Program-made: the position numbers and the translations under genes
In this document: piece by piece, positions 45,440 to 61,838 of the stretch
Numbering within the stretch: position 1 is the first letter of the stretch
How the letters are laid out: every line of letters begins with the position of its first letter
The notes under the pieces: model-generated
Databases searched by the model: none
What the model was told of the DNA's origin: nothing
The model's input: only the letters and a program-made list of their open reading frames with translations
NCBI GenBank assembly: GCA_963817635.1
Contig: CAWFPR010000001.1
Location: forward strand, 62,001 to 126,000
Length of the DNA: 64,000 nt
Direction: 5' to 3'
Origin: CAWFPR01 sp963817635
GTDB taxonomy: Bacteria; Acidobacteriota; Vicinamibacteria; Vicinamibacterales; 2-12-FULL-66-21

Positions 45440-45880
45440 CGGTCTCACAGGAGGGCCGCGACAGCGGCCCTCGCCGTGGTCCCCCCAAGAGCCGACCGCA
45501 TCCGGGTCCACCCTCCATGCCTCGGTCTCTCCGTTCCTCTTGTGAGGCGTGACCGGTGGCTGTCGCCGTGGCTTGCCCGGGCGCTGACGGCATCCGTGAC
45601 CGAACCCTCCAGTTCTCCGTCTCTCCGTTCCTCCTGTGAGGCCGACACGAGGGCCGCGCGACAGCGGCCGTCGCCGTGGTCCCGCCCAAGAGCCGACCGC
45701 ATCCGGGTCCACCCTCCATGCCTCGGTCTCTCCGTTCCTCCTGTGAGGCGTGACCGGCGGCTGTCGCCGTGGCTTGCCCGGCCGCTGACGGCATCCGTGA
45801 TCCGAACCCTCCGTTCCTCCGTCTCTCCGTCCCTCCTGTGAGGCCTGACACGAGGGCCGCGCGACAGCGGCTGTCGCTGA
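45440..45880. repeat. Tandem repeat, about 201-bp unit, with nested sub-repeats
   Basis: The unit carrying AGCCGACCGCATCCGGGTCC begins at 45490 and again at 45691, giving a period of 201 bp. Inside it the word TCTCCGTTCCTCCTGTGAGG returns about every 95-110 bases (near 45528, 45622, 45731 and 45826), and CGACAGCGG / TGTCGCCGTGG alternate. The block lies between the permease stop and the DUF4112 stop. Its purine-rich minus strand reads as an Arg/Gly-rich frame that is not a believable protein. Confidence 0.88.
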
Positions 45881-45881
45881 T

Positions 45882-46340
45882 TCAGATCACCCGCAGCGAC
45901 GACAGCAGCCACGCGGCGATCAGGATGGGGATTGCCGCCACCGCGAAGAGCACGACGATGACGAGAAGGACGAACGCCCAGTCGCCCGCAGTCGGTACGA
46001 TGCCGGGGCGGGCGTGACGCTCGAGCAGCGCGAGGTTGCGCACGTTCGCCTTCCACCCGAAATCGAACAGATCGCCCGCGACCGGAATGGCGCCCACGCC
46101 GAAATCGATGGCGGCGTTGATCAGCATCCGCACCTGGACGACGCGCGGGATACGGAGACGGACGGCATGCAGCAGGAGCAGCGCCGCGAAGAGCGGCGAG
46201 GTGAGATCGCCGATTACGGGGATGAGCCCGAGCAGCGGATCGAGGCCGAAGGTGAGCCGGGTGCCGGGTACGCGAAACGCGCTGTCGAGCAGCACGCTCC
46301 ATTTGCGCAGCGCCGCCAGGGCCCGGTCGTCGGTCTCCAT
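45882..46340 (-). CDS. DUF4112 membrane protein
   Basis: 152 residues with the DUF4112 pattern: RKWSVLLDSAFRVPGTRLTFGLDPLLGLIPVIGDLTSPLFAALLL in the N-terminal part and VGAIPVAGDLFDFGWKANVRN, then a C-terminal helix VLLVIVVLFAVAAIPILIA. Two or three membrane helices. Function of the family is unknown. It is convergent with the permease and divergent from glgX. Confidence 0.85.
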   Translation of the reverse strand: METDDRALAALRKWSVLLDSAFRVPGTRLTFGLDPLLGLIPVIGDLTSPLFAALLLLHAVRLRIPRVVQVRMLINAAIDFGVGAIPVAGDLFDFGWKANVRNLALLERHARPGIVPTAGDWAFVLLVIVVLFAVAAIPILIAAWLLSSLRVI

Positions 46341-46402
46341 GCCAACAGGTTACCGCGGAGCCGTTTGCAACCGCCGGCTCAACGTGGTACCAAACGTCTT
46401 CT

Positions 46403-48670
<2,268 letters not shown>

Positions 48671-48679
48671 AGATTGGTG

Positions 48680-50662
48680 ATGATGGCGAAACGTGCGCAG
48701 ACCTCCACGACCAGGAAGAAGAAGACCACTCCCGCGCTCGATCCGCAGATGAACCGGCGGGTGGTGATCGAGAACGTGCAGCCGCAGGTCGACTGCGGGC
48801 GGTTCCCGATCAAGCGGGTGACCGGCGAGACGGTGGCCGTGACGGCGGACATCTACGCGGACGGGCACGACGTGCTGGCCGCGGCGCTCTTGTACCGCAC
48901 GGCGGGCGACGAGGCATGGCGCGAGGCGCCGATGGTGTTCGTCGACAACGACGCCTGGCGCGGCTCGTTCGTCGTCGGGGATCCCGGCCGCTACGAATAC
49001 ACGATTGAGGCCTGGGTCGATCGGTTCGGGAGCTGGCGCGACGAGCTGTCGAAGAAGGCCGCGGCGGGCCTGGATGTCTCGAGCGAACTGCTCGAGGGCG
49101 CGGCGCTGCTCGAGCGCGCCGGGCATGAAGCCCACGCAATGGTCGGCGATGCCGCGCGCGCGCAGAGGGACCGCGTCGCGGCGGCGCTGTCGGACGAGGC
49201 GGCCGCGGGCGTCGCGGCCGCCGGGGACCGCACCGGATCGACCCGCTTCGATCGGGTGCTCGACGTGATCGTCGAACGCGTGCGCGCGCGCTTCGGCGCG
49301 TGGTACGAGATGTTCCCCCGCTCGGCGGGCCCGGATCCATCGCGCAGCGCGACCTTCGACGAGGCGCAGGCCCGCCTCCCCTACGTGGCGTCGATGGGAT
49401 TCGACGTGCTGTACCTGCCGCCCATCCACCCGATCGGCCGCAGCTTCAGGAAGGGCCCGAACAACTCGCTGACGCCCGGACCGGGCGACCCCGGAAGCCC
49501 CTGGGCGATCGGGTCGGAGGATGGCGGCCACAAGGCCGTCGAGCCGGCGCTCGGCACTCTCGAAGACTTCGGGCGCTTCGTCGAAGCGGCGCGCCAGCAC
49601 GGGCTGGAGGTCGCGCTCGACCTCGCCTACCAGGCATCGCCCGATCATCCCTACGTCCGCGAGCATCCCGAGTGGTTCCGTCATCGGCCGGACGGGACGA
49701 TCAAGTACGCCGAGAACCCGCCGAAGAAGTACCAGGACATCTATCCGATCAACTTCGAGTCGGACGCGTGGCCGGCGCTGTGGCAGGAGTTGAAGAGCGT
49801 CGTCGACTTCTGGATCGAGCACGGCGTGACGATCTTCCGCGTGGACAATCCGCACACCAAGCCGTTCGGGTTCTGGGAGTGGCTCATCGGCGAGGTCAGG
49901 CGTGCGCATCCCGAGGTGATCTTCCTCGCCGAGGCGTTCACGCGGCCGAAGGTCATGCGCTACCTGGCCAAGTCGGGCTTCTCGCAGTCCTACTCCTATT
50001 TCACGTGGCGCAACACGGCGGCGGAACTGACGGAGTACTTCACCGAACTGACGCAGACGAGCGTGCGCGAGTACATGCGTCCGAATCTTTTCGCCAATAC
50101 GCCCGACATCCTGCACGCCTACCTCCAGGACGGCGGACGGCCCGCCTTCGAGGTGCGGCTGCTGCTGGCCGCGACGCTCGGGGCGAACTACGGCATCTAC
50201 AGCGGGTTCGAGCTGGCGGAAAACGTGCCGGTCCGTCCCGGCAGCGAGGAATACGTCGATTCCGAGAAGTACCAGGTGCGCGTGCGCGACTTCGAGGCGC
50301 CGGGGAACCTCTCGGAACTGGCCGGGCGGATCAACTCGATCCGCCGCGAACATCCCGCGCTGCAGCACGACTGGGGCCTGGCGTTCCACAACACCGACAA
50401 TCCGGAACTTCTCTGCTACAGCAAGCGCTCGGTTGACCTCAGCGATATCATCCTGGTCGTCGTGAACCTGGACCCGGCGAACATGCAGCACGGCTGGGTG
50501 CAGCTGCCGCTGGCCGACTGGGCCGTCGCCCCCACGGCCACGATCGAAGTCGTGGACCTGCTCTCGTCGGAGCGCTACTTCTGGCGCGGCGAATGGAACT
50601 ACGTCCGCCTGCATCCACAGTCCCGGGTCGCGCACGTGCTGCACGTCCGGCTGACTGCGTGA
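48680..50662 (+). CDS. glgE: Alpha-1,4-glucan:maltose-1-phosphate maltosyltransferase
   Basis: Extends alpha-1,4-glucans with maltose from maltose-1-phosphate. About 660 residues. A basic N-terminal stretch (RAQTSTTRKKKTT) is followed by the N-terminal beta domain (RVVIENVQPQVDCGRFPIKRV), a helical insert, then GH13 barrel: YLPPIHPIGRSFRKGPNN, LDLAYQASPDHPYV, IFRVDNPHTKPFGFWEWLI with the nucleophile Asp, FLAEAFTRPKVMRYL with the acid Glu. The phosphate-binding PHTKP and KPF segments agree with GlgE. The ATG at 48680 lies in the repeat tail; 48683 is equally possible. Followed 19 bases later by treS-mak. Confidence 0.95.
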   Translation: MMAKRAQTSTTRKKKTTPALDPQMNRRVVIENVQPQVDCGRFPIKRVTGETVAVTADIYADGHDVLAAALLYRTAGDEAWREAPMVFVDNDAWRGSFVVGDPGRYEYTIEAWVDRFGSWRDELSKKAAAGLDVSSELLEGAALLERAGHEAHAMVGDAARAQRDRVAAALSDEAAAGVAAAGDRTGSTRFDRVLDVIVERVRARFGAWYEMFPRSAGPDPSRSATFDEAQARLPYVASMGFDVLYLPPIHPIGRSFRKGPNNSLTPGPGDPGSPWAIGSEDGGHKAVEPALGTLEDFGRFVEAARQHGLEVALDLAYQASPDHPYVREHPEWFRHRPDGTIKYAENPPKKYQDIYPINFESDAWPALWQELKSVVDFWIEHGVTIFRVDNPHTKPFGFWEWLIGEVRRAHPEVIFLAEAFTRPKVMRYLAKSGFSQSYSYFTWRNTAAELTEYFTELTQTSVREYMRPNLFANTPDILHAYLQDGGRPAFEVRLLLAATLGANYGIYSGFELAENVPVRPGSEEYVDSEKYQVRVRDFEAPGNLSELAGRINSIRREHPALQHDWGLAFHNTDNPELLCYSKRSVDLSDIILVVVNLDPANMQHGWVQLPLADWAVAPTATIEVVDLLSSERYFWRGEWNYVRLHPQSRVAHVLHVRLTA

Positions 50663-50681
50663 ACGGAGCACCTGCATACAC

Positions 50682-54014
<3,333 letters not shown>

Positions 54015-54045
54015 CGGCCGGAGCCGGCGGGTTCATCGAGCGAAA

Positions 54046-55909
54046 ATGACGACATCATGGTTCGGCGCGCTGCCGGCGCCCGGAGGCGCACGCTTCCGGC
54101 TCTGGGCGCCAGGCGCGCGCACCGTCTCGGTGGTCCTGCACGACGGCCGCGCGGCCGGCACGCACATCCTCGGCCGCGACGACGAGGGCGTATACGACCG
54201 GATCGTGGACGGCGCGGCGGCCGGCGATCGCTACGGCTACTCGATCGACGGCGGCGATCCGCGACCGGATCCGGCCTCGCGCTTCCAGCCCGACGGCGTG
54301 CACGGCCCCTCGCAGGTCGTCGATCCGTCCGCCTTCTCGTGGACCGACACAGCGTGGCGCGGCCGGTCGGCCCGCGATCTCGTCCTGTATGAACTGCACG
54401 TCGGCACGTTTTCGCCTGAGGGGACCTTCGCCGGCACGGCGGGCTGCCTCGAGCGGCTGCGCGATCTCGGCGTCACGGCGATCGAGCTGATGCCGGTCGC
54501 GGCCGCCGCCGGCTCGCGCAACTGGGGCTACGACAGCGTCGCGCTGTACCTCCCTGTACGCCCCATACGGGACGCCTGACGACTTACGGCGCCTGATCGA
54601 CCGGGCCCACCATTTCGGCCTCGCGGTGCTCCTCGATGTCGTCTACAACCACCTCGGCCCCGAGGGCGCGTATCTCCGGGGCATCAACCCCGAGTACCTC
54701 ACCACCCGCCACCGGACGCCGTGGGGGCATGCCGTCAACCTCGACGGGCCCGGAAGCGTGGCGGTGCGCCGCTTCATCATCGGCAACGCCGTGCACTGGA
54801 TTCGCGAGTACCATGCCGACGGCCTCCGTCTCGACGCCACGCACGCTCTCATCGACGAGGGCCCCTCGCACATCGTCCGCGACATCGTCGCGGCGGCGCG
54901 CGACGCCGCGGCGGATCGCGAGATCGTGGTGCACGCCGAGGATCATCGGAACCTGGCGGTCATGATCGAGGAGATGGAAACCGAGGGATGGGGGCTCGAC
55001 GCGGTGTGGGCGGACGACTTCCACCACGTCATGCGCCGGCTCCTCGCTGGTGATTCGCGCGGCTACTACGGCGACTTCACCGGATCCGTCCAGGAACTCG
55101 TCGCCACCATCCAGCAGGGATGGCTCTACACGGGCCAGCCGTCGCGGCACATGGGCGGACCGCGCGGCACGGATGCGTCGCAGCTGCCCATGTACCGGTT
55201 CATCGTGTGCCTGCAGAACCACGACCAGATCGGGAATCGCGCGACGGGCGATCGCCTGAGCCAGGCGATTTCGCCGGCGGCGTGGCGGGCGGCCAGCGCG
55301 GTCCTGCTCACGGTGCCGATGACGCCGCTGCTGTTCATGGGCCAGGAATGGTCGGCGAGTTCCCCGTTCCAGTACTTCACCGACCTGGAGCCGGGTCTCG
55401 GCCGGCTCGTGACGGAAGGACGGCGGTCGGAATTCGCCGACTTCCCGGAATTCTCCGACGCACGCGAGCGCATTCCCGATCCGCAGGCACTGTCGACGTA
55501 TGAGGCCAGCCGCCTGCGGTGGAGCGAGCGCGCCGAGCCGGACCACGCCGCCGTGCTGCGCCTGTACGACGCGCTGCTCGCGCTTCGCCGGCGGCACCGG
55601 GCGCTCGCCGCGAGCGAGGCGACCCAGGGCGAAGCCGAGGCGATCGACGCCGACACCATCGCGATTTTTCGCCGCGACGAAGACGACGTGTTCCTGGTGA
55701 TCGCGCGGCTGCGCGGGGCCGGCCGCGCGGACGTGGGCGCGATGGCGCTCGCGGCCGACCTGGGCACGCGCGGGGCGTGGGAGGTGGTCCTGACGACCGA
55801 GGATGCGCTGTTCGCGATCGATCCCGTTCCCGTTACCGTGGACCGCCAGCCGGAAGGGCCGCTGGTGGGCTTCGCGCGTCCCGGCGCCGTCATCCTGAGG
55901 AAGCGATGA
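54046..55909 (+). CDS. treZ: Maltooligosyltrehalose trehalohydrolase, one frameshift
   Basis: Releases trehalose from maltooligosyltrehalose. About 620 codons across two frames: the N-terminal part (FGALPAPGGARFRLWAPGARTV, ELHVGTFSPEGTFAGTAG, IELMPVAAAAGSRNWGYDSVALY) runs to about 54550, where one extra base breaks the frame; it resumes at PYGTPDDLRRLIDRAHHFG and continues with LLDVVYNHLGPEGAYL, DGLRLDATHALIDEG (nucleophile Asp), VVHAEDHRNLAVMIEE (Glu), FIVCLQNHDQIGNRATGDRL. All catalytic residues are kept. The end overlaps treY in an ATGA. Confidence 0.9.
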
Positions 55910-58902
55910 GCGCCGGCGAGCATCGCCATCGGCCCGTGTGCGTCCCCGCGAGCACCTACCGCCTGCAGGTGCATGCGGGTTTCCCGCTCACCGCGGCGCG
56001 GGATATCGTGGCGTACTTGCGCCGGCTTGGCGTGGACGCGTGCTACACGTCGCCTTACTTCACCGCGTCACCCGGGAGCACGCACGGCTACGACGTGGTC
56101 AACCACAACGAGATCAGCCCTGAGCTTGGGGGTCTGGACGCCTACGGCGGATTCGCGCGCGCGCTCGAGGCGCACGAGATGCGGCACATCGTCGATTTCG
56201 TGCCGAATCACATGGGGATCGGGACCGGCACCAACGCGTGGTGGAACGACGTGCTCGAGAACGGCCCGAGTTCGCCGGCCGCGCGGTTCTTCGACGTGGA
56301 CTGGACGCCGGTCAAGGCCGAGTTGCACGCCAAGCTCCTGCTGCCGATCCTCGGCGAACAGTACGGCCGCGTGCTCGATCGGGGGAGCTGCAGCTCGCCT
56401 TCCTGGACGGCGCGCTCGTGCTCCGCTACTTCGATCAGCAGCTGCCGATCAACCCGCGCCAGGCGCCGCGCGTCTACGTCCTCGCGGTGGAGCAGCTCGA
56501 ACGCTCGCTCGGGACCGACGCGCCGCAGGTGCACGAATTCCAGAGCATCATCGCGTCGCTGCAGAACATGGCGCCGTACACCGACGAGGACGCGTCGCGC
56601 GCGGCCGAACGGCAGCGCGAGAAGGAGGTCGCCCGCGCGAGGCTCGTGCGGCTCGTGGCGGAGGCGCCGGCGATCGGTGAGGCCATCGACGCGGCGGTCC
56701 GCGAGTGCAACGGGACCCCTGGCCAGCCGGCCAGCTTCGATCGGCTGCACGACCTGCTCGAGGCGCAGGCCTACCGGCTGGCGCACTGGCGCACGGCCTC
56801 GCACGAGATCAACTACCGCCGGTTCTTCGACATCAACACGCTGGCGGGGCTGCGGGCCGAGGACCCGGATGTCTTCGACGCGACGCACACGCTGCTCGCC
56901 TCGCTCATCCGCGATCGGCACGTCCACGGCGTGCGGATCGATCACCCGGATGGCCTGTTCGATCCCGCGCGCTACTTCGCGATGCTGCAGGATCTCGCGG
57001 CACGCGCACTCGGCCTTGACCGCGCTCCAGGCGGCGAACCGCCCGACCGCCCCCTGTACGTCGTCGCGGAGAAGATCCTGTCTGGGCACGAACGCCTGCC
57101 GCCGCACTGGGCCGTGCACGGTACGACCGGCTACAACTACCTGAACGAGCTGAACGGCGTCTTCATCGACAGCGCCCAGGCCCGCCGCACGCGGCGCGTC
57201 TACGCGAAGCTCACCGGCCAGGCGGGATCGTTCGACGACGTGCTCTATGCCAGCAAGCGCCTGATCATGGAGACCGCCCTGTCGAGCGAGCTGAACGTGC
57301 TGACGCACACGCTCGATCGCATCGCCGAGAGCAACCGTACGTCGCGCGACTTCACCCTCGAGAGCCTGCGCGACGTGATCACCGAGGTAGTGGCGTGCTT
57401 CCCGGTCTACCGGACGTACATCGACGAGCATGGCTGGCGTCCCGAGGATCGGACGGTGCTCGCGCAGGCCATCACGCGTGCCCGGCGCCGGAACCCCGCG
57501 ATGGAGGCGTCGCAGTTCGACTTCTTCCGCGAAGTGGTGTTGCCGCGCGATCCGGAGGACGGGTGGCGCCAGGTGGCCGAGGAGCGTCGGCTCGGGTATC
57601 CGCCGGCCGACGCGCAGGAAGCACGCGCGCGGCTCCGCTTCGCCATGAAGCTGCAGCAGTACACCGGGCCGGTGCAGGCGAAGGGCCTCGAGGACACCGC
57701 CTTCTACCGCTTCAACGTGCTGCTGTCGCTGAACGAGGTCGGCGGCGATCCGGCGCGGTTCGGCCGGTCGGTCGAGGAGTTCCACGATGCCAACGTCGCC
57801 CGCCGGCTCAGGTGGCCGTACGAGATGCTCGCCACGGCGACGCACGACACGAAGCTCGGCGAAGACGTGCGTGCGCGTATCAACGCGATCTCGGAACTGC
57901 CCGACGAGTGGGGGCGTGAAGTCTCCCGATGGATGTCGCTGAACCGCACGAACCGCACGATCATCGACGCGGAGCCCGCGCCGGACAGGAACGACGAGTA
58001 CCGCTTCTACCAGGGGCTCGCGGGCATCTGGCCACCGGGCGTCGAGCGCGCCGATGCGGACGCTCGTCGAGCGCGTGCAGGGCTACATGCTGAAGTCGGC
58101 GAGAGAGGCCAAGGTGCATACGAGCTGGCTCACCACGAACCTGCCGTACGAAAACGCACTGCTCCGTTTCGTCGATCGGACGCTCGCGGGCCCGGCCGCC
58201 GGCCGTTTCATCGCCGCGTTCCGGCCCTTCCAGCAGCGGCTCGCGAGCCTCGGCGTCACCAACTCGCTTGCGCAGGTCACGCTGAAGCTGGGATCGCCGG
58301 GGGTTCCCGATTTCTACCAGGGCACGGAGGTGTGGGACCTGAGCCTCGTCGATCCGGACAATCGCCGGCCGGTTGATTTTTCGATGCGGGAAGAGCTGCT
58401 CGCTGGGATCGATCAGCTGCTCGAAGCCGAGCCCGCCGAACGCCAGCCGGCGCTGCGCGCGATGCTGCGCGACTGGCCGGACGGGCGCATCAAGCTCCTG
58501 TTGACGGCTGCCGGCCTGCGCCTGCGCCGCGAGAAACCCGATGTATTCCTGGAGGGCGAGTATGTCCCGCTCGTCACGGAGATCACCGTCCCGGGAGGCG
58601 CGGTGGCGTTTGCGCGCATTGCTCCGCCGCAGCAGGGGAAGGCGGGCGACGCCGTACTGTTCGTCGCGCCGCGGCTGTGCGCGCCGATCGTGGACAGCGC
58701 CCGGCCGTTCCCGGTCGGTGGCGAGTGCTGGCGAACCTCGCGCCTGATGCTGCCCCCCGAACTGCGCGAGCGCAGCTTCCGCCACGTCCTTACGGGTGCG
58801 GAACTGCGGCCGACGGCCGCTGGCGAGGCCGCGTGGCTCTTCTTCGGTGAAATCTTCGACACGGTGCCGATCGGGATCCTGGTGTCGGTGTCGTCGGTGT
58901 AA
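55906..58902 (+). CDS. treY: Maltooligosyltrehalose synthase, two frameshifts
   Basis: Rearranges the reducing end of malto-oligosaccharides to a trehalose unit. About 995 codons in three frames: N-terminal barrel part (CVPASTYRLQVHAGFPLTAA, IVDFVPNHMGIGTGTNAWW) to about 56390, where a G-run has one base too many (DRG|ELQLAFLDGALVLRYF); the middle with FDINTLAGLRAEDPDVF, HGVRIDHPDGLFDPARYF (Asp), VVAEKILSGHERLPPHW (Glu) and TATHDTKLGEDVRARI to about 58050; then MRTLVERVQGYMLKSAREAKV through FYQGTEVWDLSLVDPDNRR to the stop. Errors in the sequence are more likely than true decay. Last gene of the cluster, followed by a palindromic repeat. Confidence 0.9.
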
Positions 58903-58970
58903 GGGCGGCTCGCGAGCCGCCCCTACACGGCGAGCCGCCCCTACACGGCGAGCCGCCCCTGCGCCGGGAC
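58903..58970. repeat. Palindrome and satellite repeats after treY
   Basis: GGGCGGCTC-GC-GAGCCGCCC starts at the base after the treY stop; two further copies of CGGCGAGCCGCCCCTAC follow. The palindrome is the same as at 44144-44163. A terminator role for the glg/tre operon is plausible. Confidence 0.82.
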
Positions 58971-58983
58971 GCCCTGCACCCGG

Positions 58984-61750
58984 TTACCGCTGGCCGCCGC
59001 CCCGGCGCCCGCCGCCGTTCTGCTGCGTCTCGCGGTTCAGCTCGACGATGTCCGCGCTGTCCGGACTCTGGCCGAGCAGCCAGCGGCAGAAGTACTCACC
59101 GCGCAGCACGTTGATGTAGGACGCCGCGTCGCCGTACGAGTGGCGCTTGCCGGGGATCAGGAAGAAGTCGAACCGCTTGTTCGCCTTGATGAGGGCGTCG
59201 GCGAGGCGATACGTGTTGGCCGGGTGCACGTTGTCGTCGATGTCGCCCGTCACGAGCATCAGGTGCCCCTTGAGGTTCTTCGCCAGGTCCGAGTTCTTGT
59301 CGATGTCGAACTCGAACGTCGTCTTGCCGTCCTTCTCGACTTCCTTGATGCCGTGGTTCTTCTCGCTCCACGTGTTGTTGTAGATGTTGTTCTCGTGGTT
59401 GCCGGACTCCGACCACCCGACCTTGAAGAAGTCGGGATACTCGAGCATGGCCGCGGCCGTCATGAACCCGCCGCCCGAATGCCCCCAGATGCCGACCTTG
59501 TTGATGTCGATGAACCGATGGCGCCGGGCGAGCTGCTCGATGGCGGCCTTCTTGTCGGCCAGCCCGTAATCGCGGAGGTTGCCGTAGCCGTAGTTGTGAT
59601 ACCACTTCGACCGCGACGGGTTGCCGCCGCGGTTGCCGACCTCGATGACGATGAAGCCGTACTGCGCGAGCGCGACGCTCGTGCTCCGCGGATTGAAGTT
59701 CTTCGTCACGCTCTCGGTCTGCGGTCCGGGATAGACGTACGCGATGATCGGGTACTTCTTGTCCGGGTCGAAGTCGAACGGCTTGTACATCACCCCGTAC
59801 AGGTCGGTCACCCCGTCGTCCGCCTTGACGCCGAACGGCTCGGGATAGATGAACCCGGCCTCGAGCAGGGCGCTGAGATCCGGCTTCTCGAGGGTGGTCA
59901 CCATCGTGCCCGCCGAATCGTAGAGCACCGATTCTGGGGATCCGTTCACGCGCGACGAGTTGTCCACGAAGAACTTGTTCGACTTCGACATCGCGACCGT
60001 GTGCGTGGCTTCGCCCGGGTCGAGCAGTTTCATGCCGGTGCCGTCGAGCCCGACGCGATACAGGTGGGCGTAGGTCCGGATCCTCCCCCTTCTCACGACC
60101 GGCGGACGTGATGTACGCCACGCGCAGTTTCTCGTCAACGGCGTCGAGGCCGGTCGTGACGAACTCTCCTTCCGTGATGCGGTTCTTCAGCGCCCCGGTG
60201 TTCGCGTCGTACAGGTAGAAGTGCCCCCAGCCGTCCCGCTCCGACCAGAAGAGCAGGCTCTGCCCGTTGTCGGCGAGGCGCAGCGGCTTGCTCTCGATGT
60301 AGGTGTTGAGCCGCTCCTCGATGATCGGCTTCACGTCGCCGGTCTTCGCGTCAGCGATGCAGACGTCCATCTTGTGCATGTCGCGGCTCAGGCGCGTCAT
60401 GTAGAGGCTGTCTGCCGAGGGGCTGAGCCATTGCGACGGGGTCGGCCGTTCGCCCGGCGCCGCGCCGCCGCCGCGGCCGCCCCCGCGGCCGCCCCCGGTG
60501 TTGAACACCGGCTGCGTCGCGACCGACAGCGTCTGGTCCGCGAATCGGTCGGCCTTGACGCGCACACGCCCTTTCGTCGCCACGTCGAACACCCACATCT
60601 CCGACTGGGGGATGTTCTCCTCGCCCGGCATGGCGTAGCGGTACGTCTCGAGGGTCGGACGCGGGTTCGAGAGCGCGTTGATGACCCACAGGTCCTTCAC
60701 CTTGCGGGAGTCGCGCCGCACCGCCGAGAACCGGCTCGAGTCCTGCGCCCAGCTGATCTGGATGGCCGGCACGCGCGCGTTCTTGTCCTGGCTGTCCCCC
60801 TCCGTCGTGTCGTTCTGCTGCTGCTCGGTGTCGTCCTGCTGCTGCTGTTGCTGCTGCTGCTCCAGAGTGCTGGCGCGCACCTCGCGCGCCCAGCTGTAAA
60901 ACTCCTCGCCGTCCTTCGTGAGCTGCGTCTCGACGATGGTGGGATCGTCGGCCTTCTTCTGCGCCTTGGCGTAGTTGTCGGCGTCCGTCATGTACAGATT
61001 GTGGCTGCGCGCGAAGACGACGGTCTTGCCGTCGGGCGAGAAGGAGGCCCAGCGCGCGTCGCGCGCCGGCGCCTTGTAGTCCTCGACGAGCGTGAGCTTC
61101 GCCGTGGCCATGTCGTACTCGAAGTGCAGCGACTTGTTCCGCGGCTGCGCCGCGCCGCGGCCGCCGGCGCCGCGCCCGCGCTGCCCCTGCTGCGGGTCGT
61201 CCCCGTCGCTCATCATGTCGCGCTCGTCGTCGAGCACGTCGAGGTCGCCCCCCTTGGCGCCCCCCTGCTCCGTCGTCGTGATCTTCTTCGGCGGCGTGTT
61301 CAGCACGGTGTCGCGCGGCACCTGGAGGTCGAACTCGAACGCGGCGTCGTCCCTGATGAAGTGCACCGACGAGAACGGCAGGTGCTGCGCATCATAGGGC
61401 AGGCCTGTCACCGACGTGAGCGCGGCGGCCATCTTCGCGTGGTCGAACAGCGGGCCCTTCGTCTTCTTCAGCGGATCGACCAGGTAGAACCGCCGCCCGT
61501 CGCGGGTCTGGTAGGCGTACCAGAACCGATCGCTCGTCTCGAGCCACCGCGGCGTCACGGTGGTGTCGAATATGAGCTTCGATACTTTCTGGGACGTCCA
61601 TTGCGACGCGAGATCGTAGTTGGGCGTCGGCGTATTCGAGCGCGCGCCGGACTGGGCGCGGGCGGGCATCTGAACGAGCGACAGGGTCGCCAGCGTCGCG
61701 GCAGCGGCCACGACCCGGGCGCCGCGCAGCGCGACGGTGTGGGACGGCAT
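58984..61750 (-). CDS. Secreted S9 prolyl-oligopeptidase/DPP IV-like peptidase, one frameshift
   Basis: About 922 codons. Signal peptide (RVVAAAATLATLSLVQMPARAQ), beta-propeller domain (about 40-560) with low-complexity inserts, and alpha/beta hydrolase domain with Ser in GIWGHSGGGFMTAAAML, Asp in VTGDIDDNVHPANTYRL and His in IPGKRHSYGDAASY. An extra base near 60095 (EDP|TYAHLYRV) breaks the frame between the two. The inserts include a run of eight Gln (60810-60870) and Gly/Arg-rich segments (60460-60500, 58990-59015). Likely an exported dipeptidyl peptidase. ATG at 61750 has GAGGAG upstream. Confidence 0.9.
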
Positions 61751-61806
61751 GGGGCTTCTCCTCGGGGTGAATCAGGACGAACGCGGGGACAGTAGCACAA
61801 ATCGGG

Positions 61807-61838
61807 GCATCGGGCTTCCGGCTTGGGGCTTCGGGCTA
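61807..61838. repeat. Dispersed GGCTTCGGGCT repeat, copy 5
   Basis: Units CGGGCTTCCGGCTTGGGGCTTC end in the stop codon region of the LigD-like gene. Same family as copies at 931, 38370 and 42885. Confidence 0.75.

Noticed and set aside
45440..45880. CRISPR array
   Set aside because: Units are about 201 bp with no alternating short repeat and unique spacer; no cas gene nearby.
45227..46302. Minus-strand frames with repeated RNGETE/QEERRDR-like text over the tandem repeat
   Set aside because: The text comes from the 201-bp DNA repeat and has no protein-like composition; it also overlaps the DUF4112 gene and the permease.
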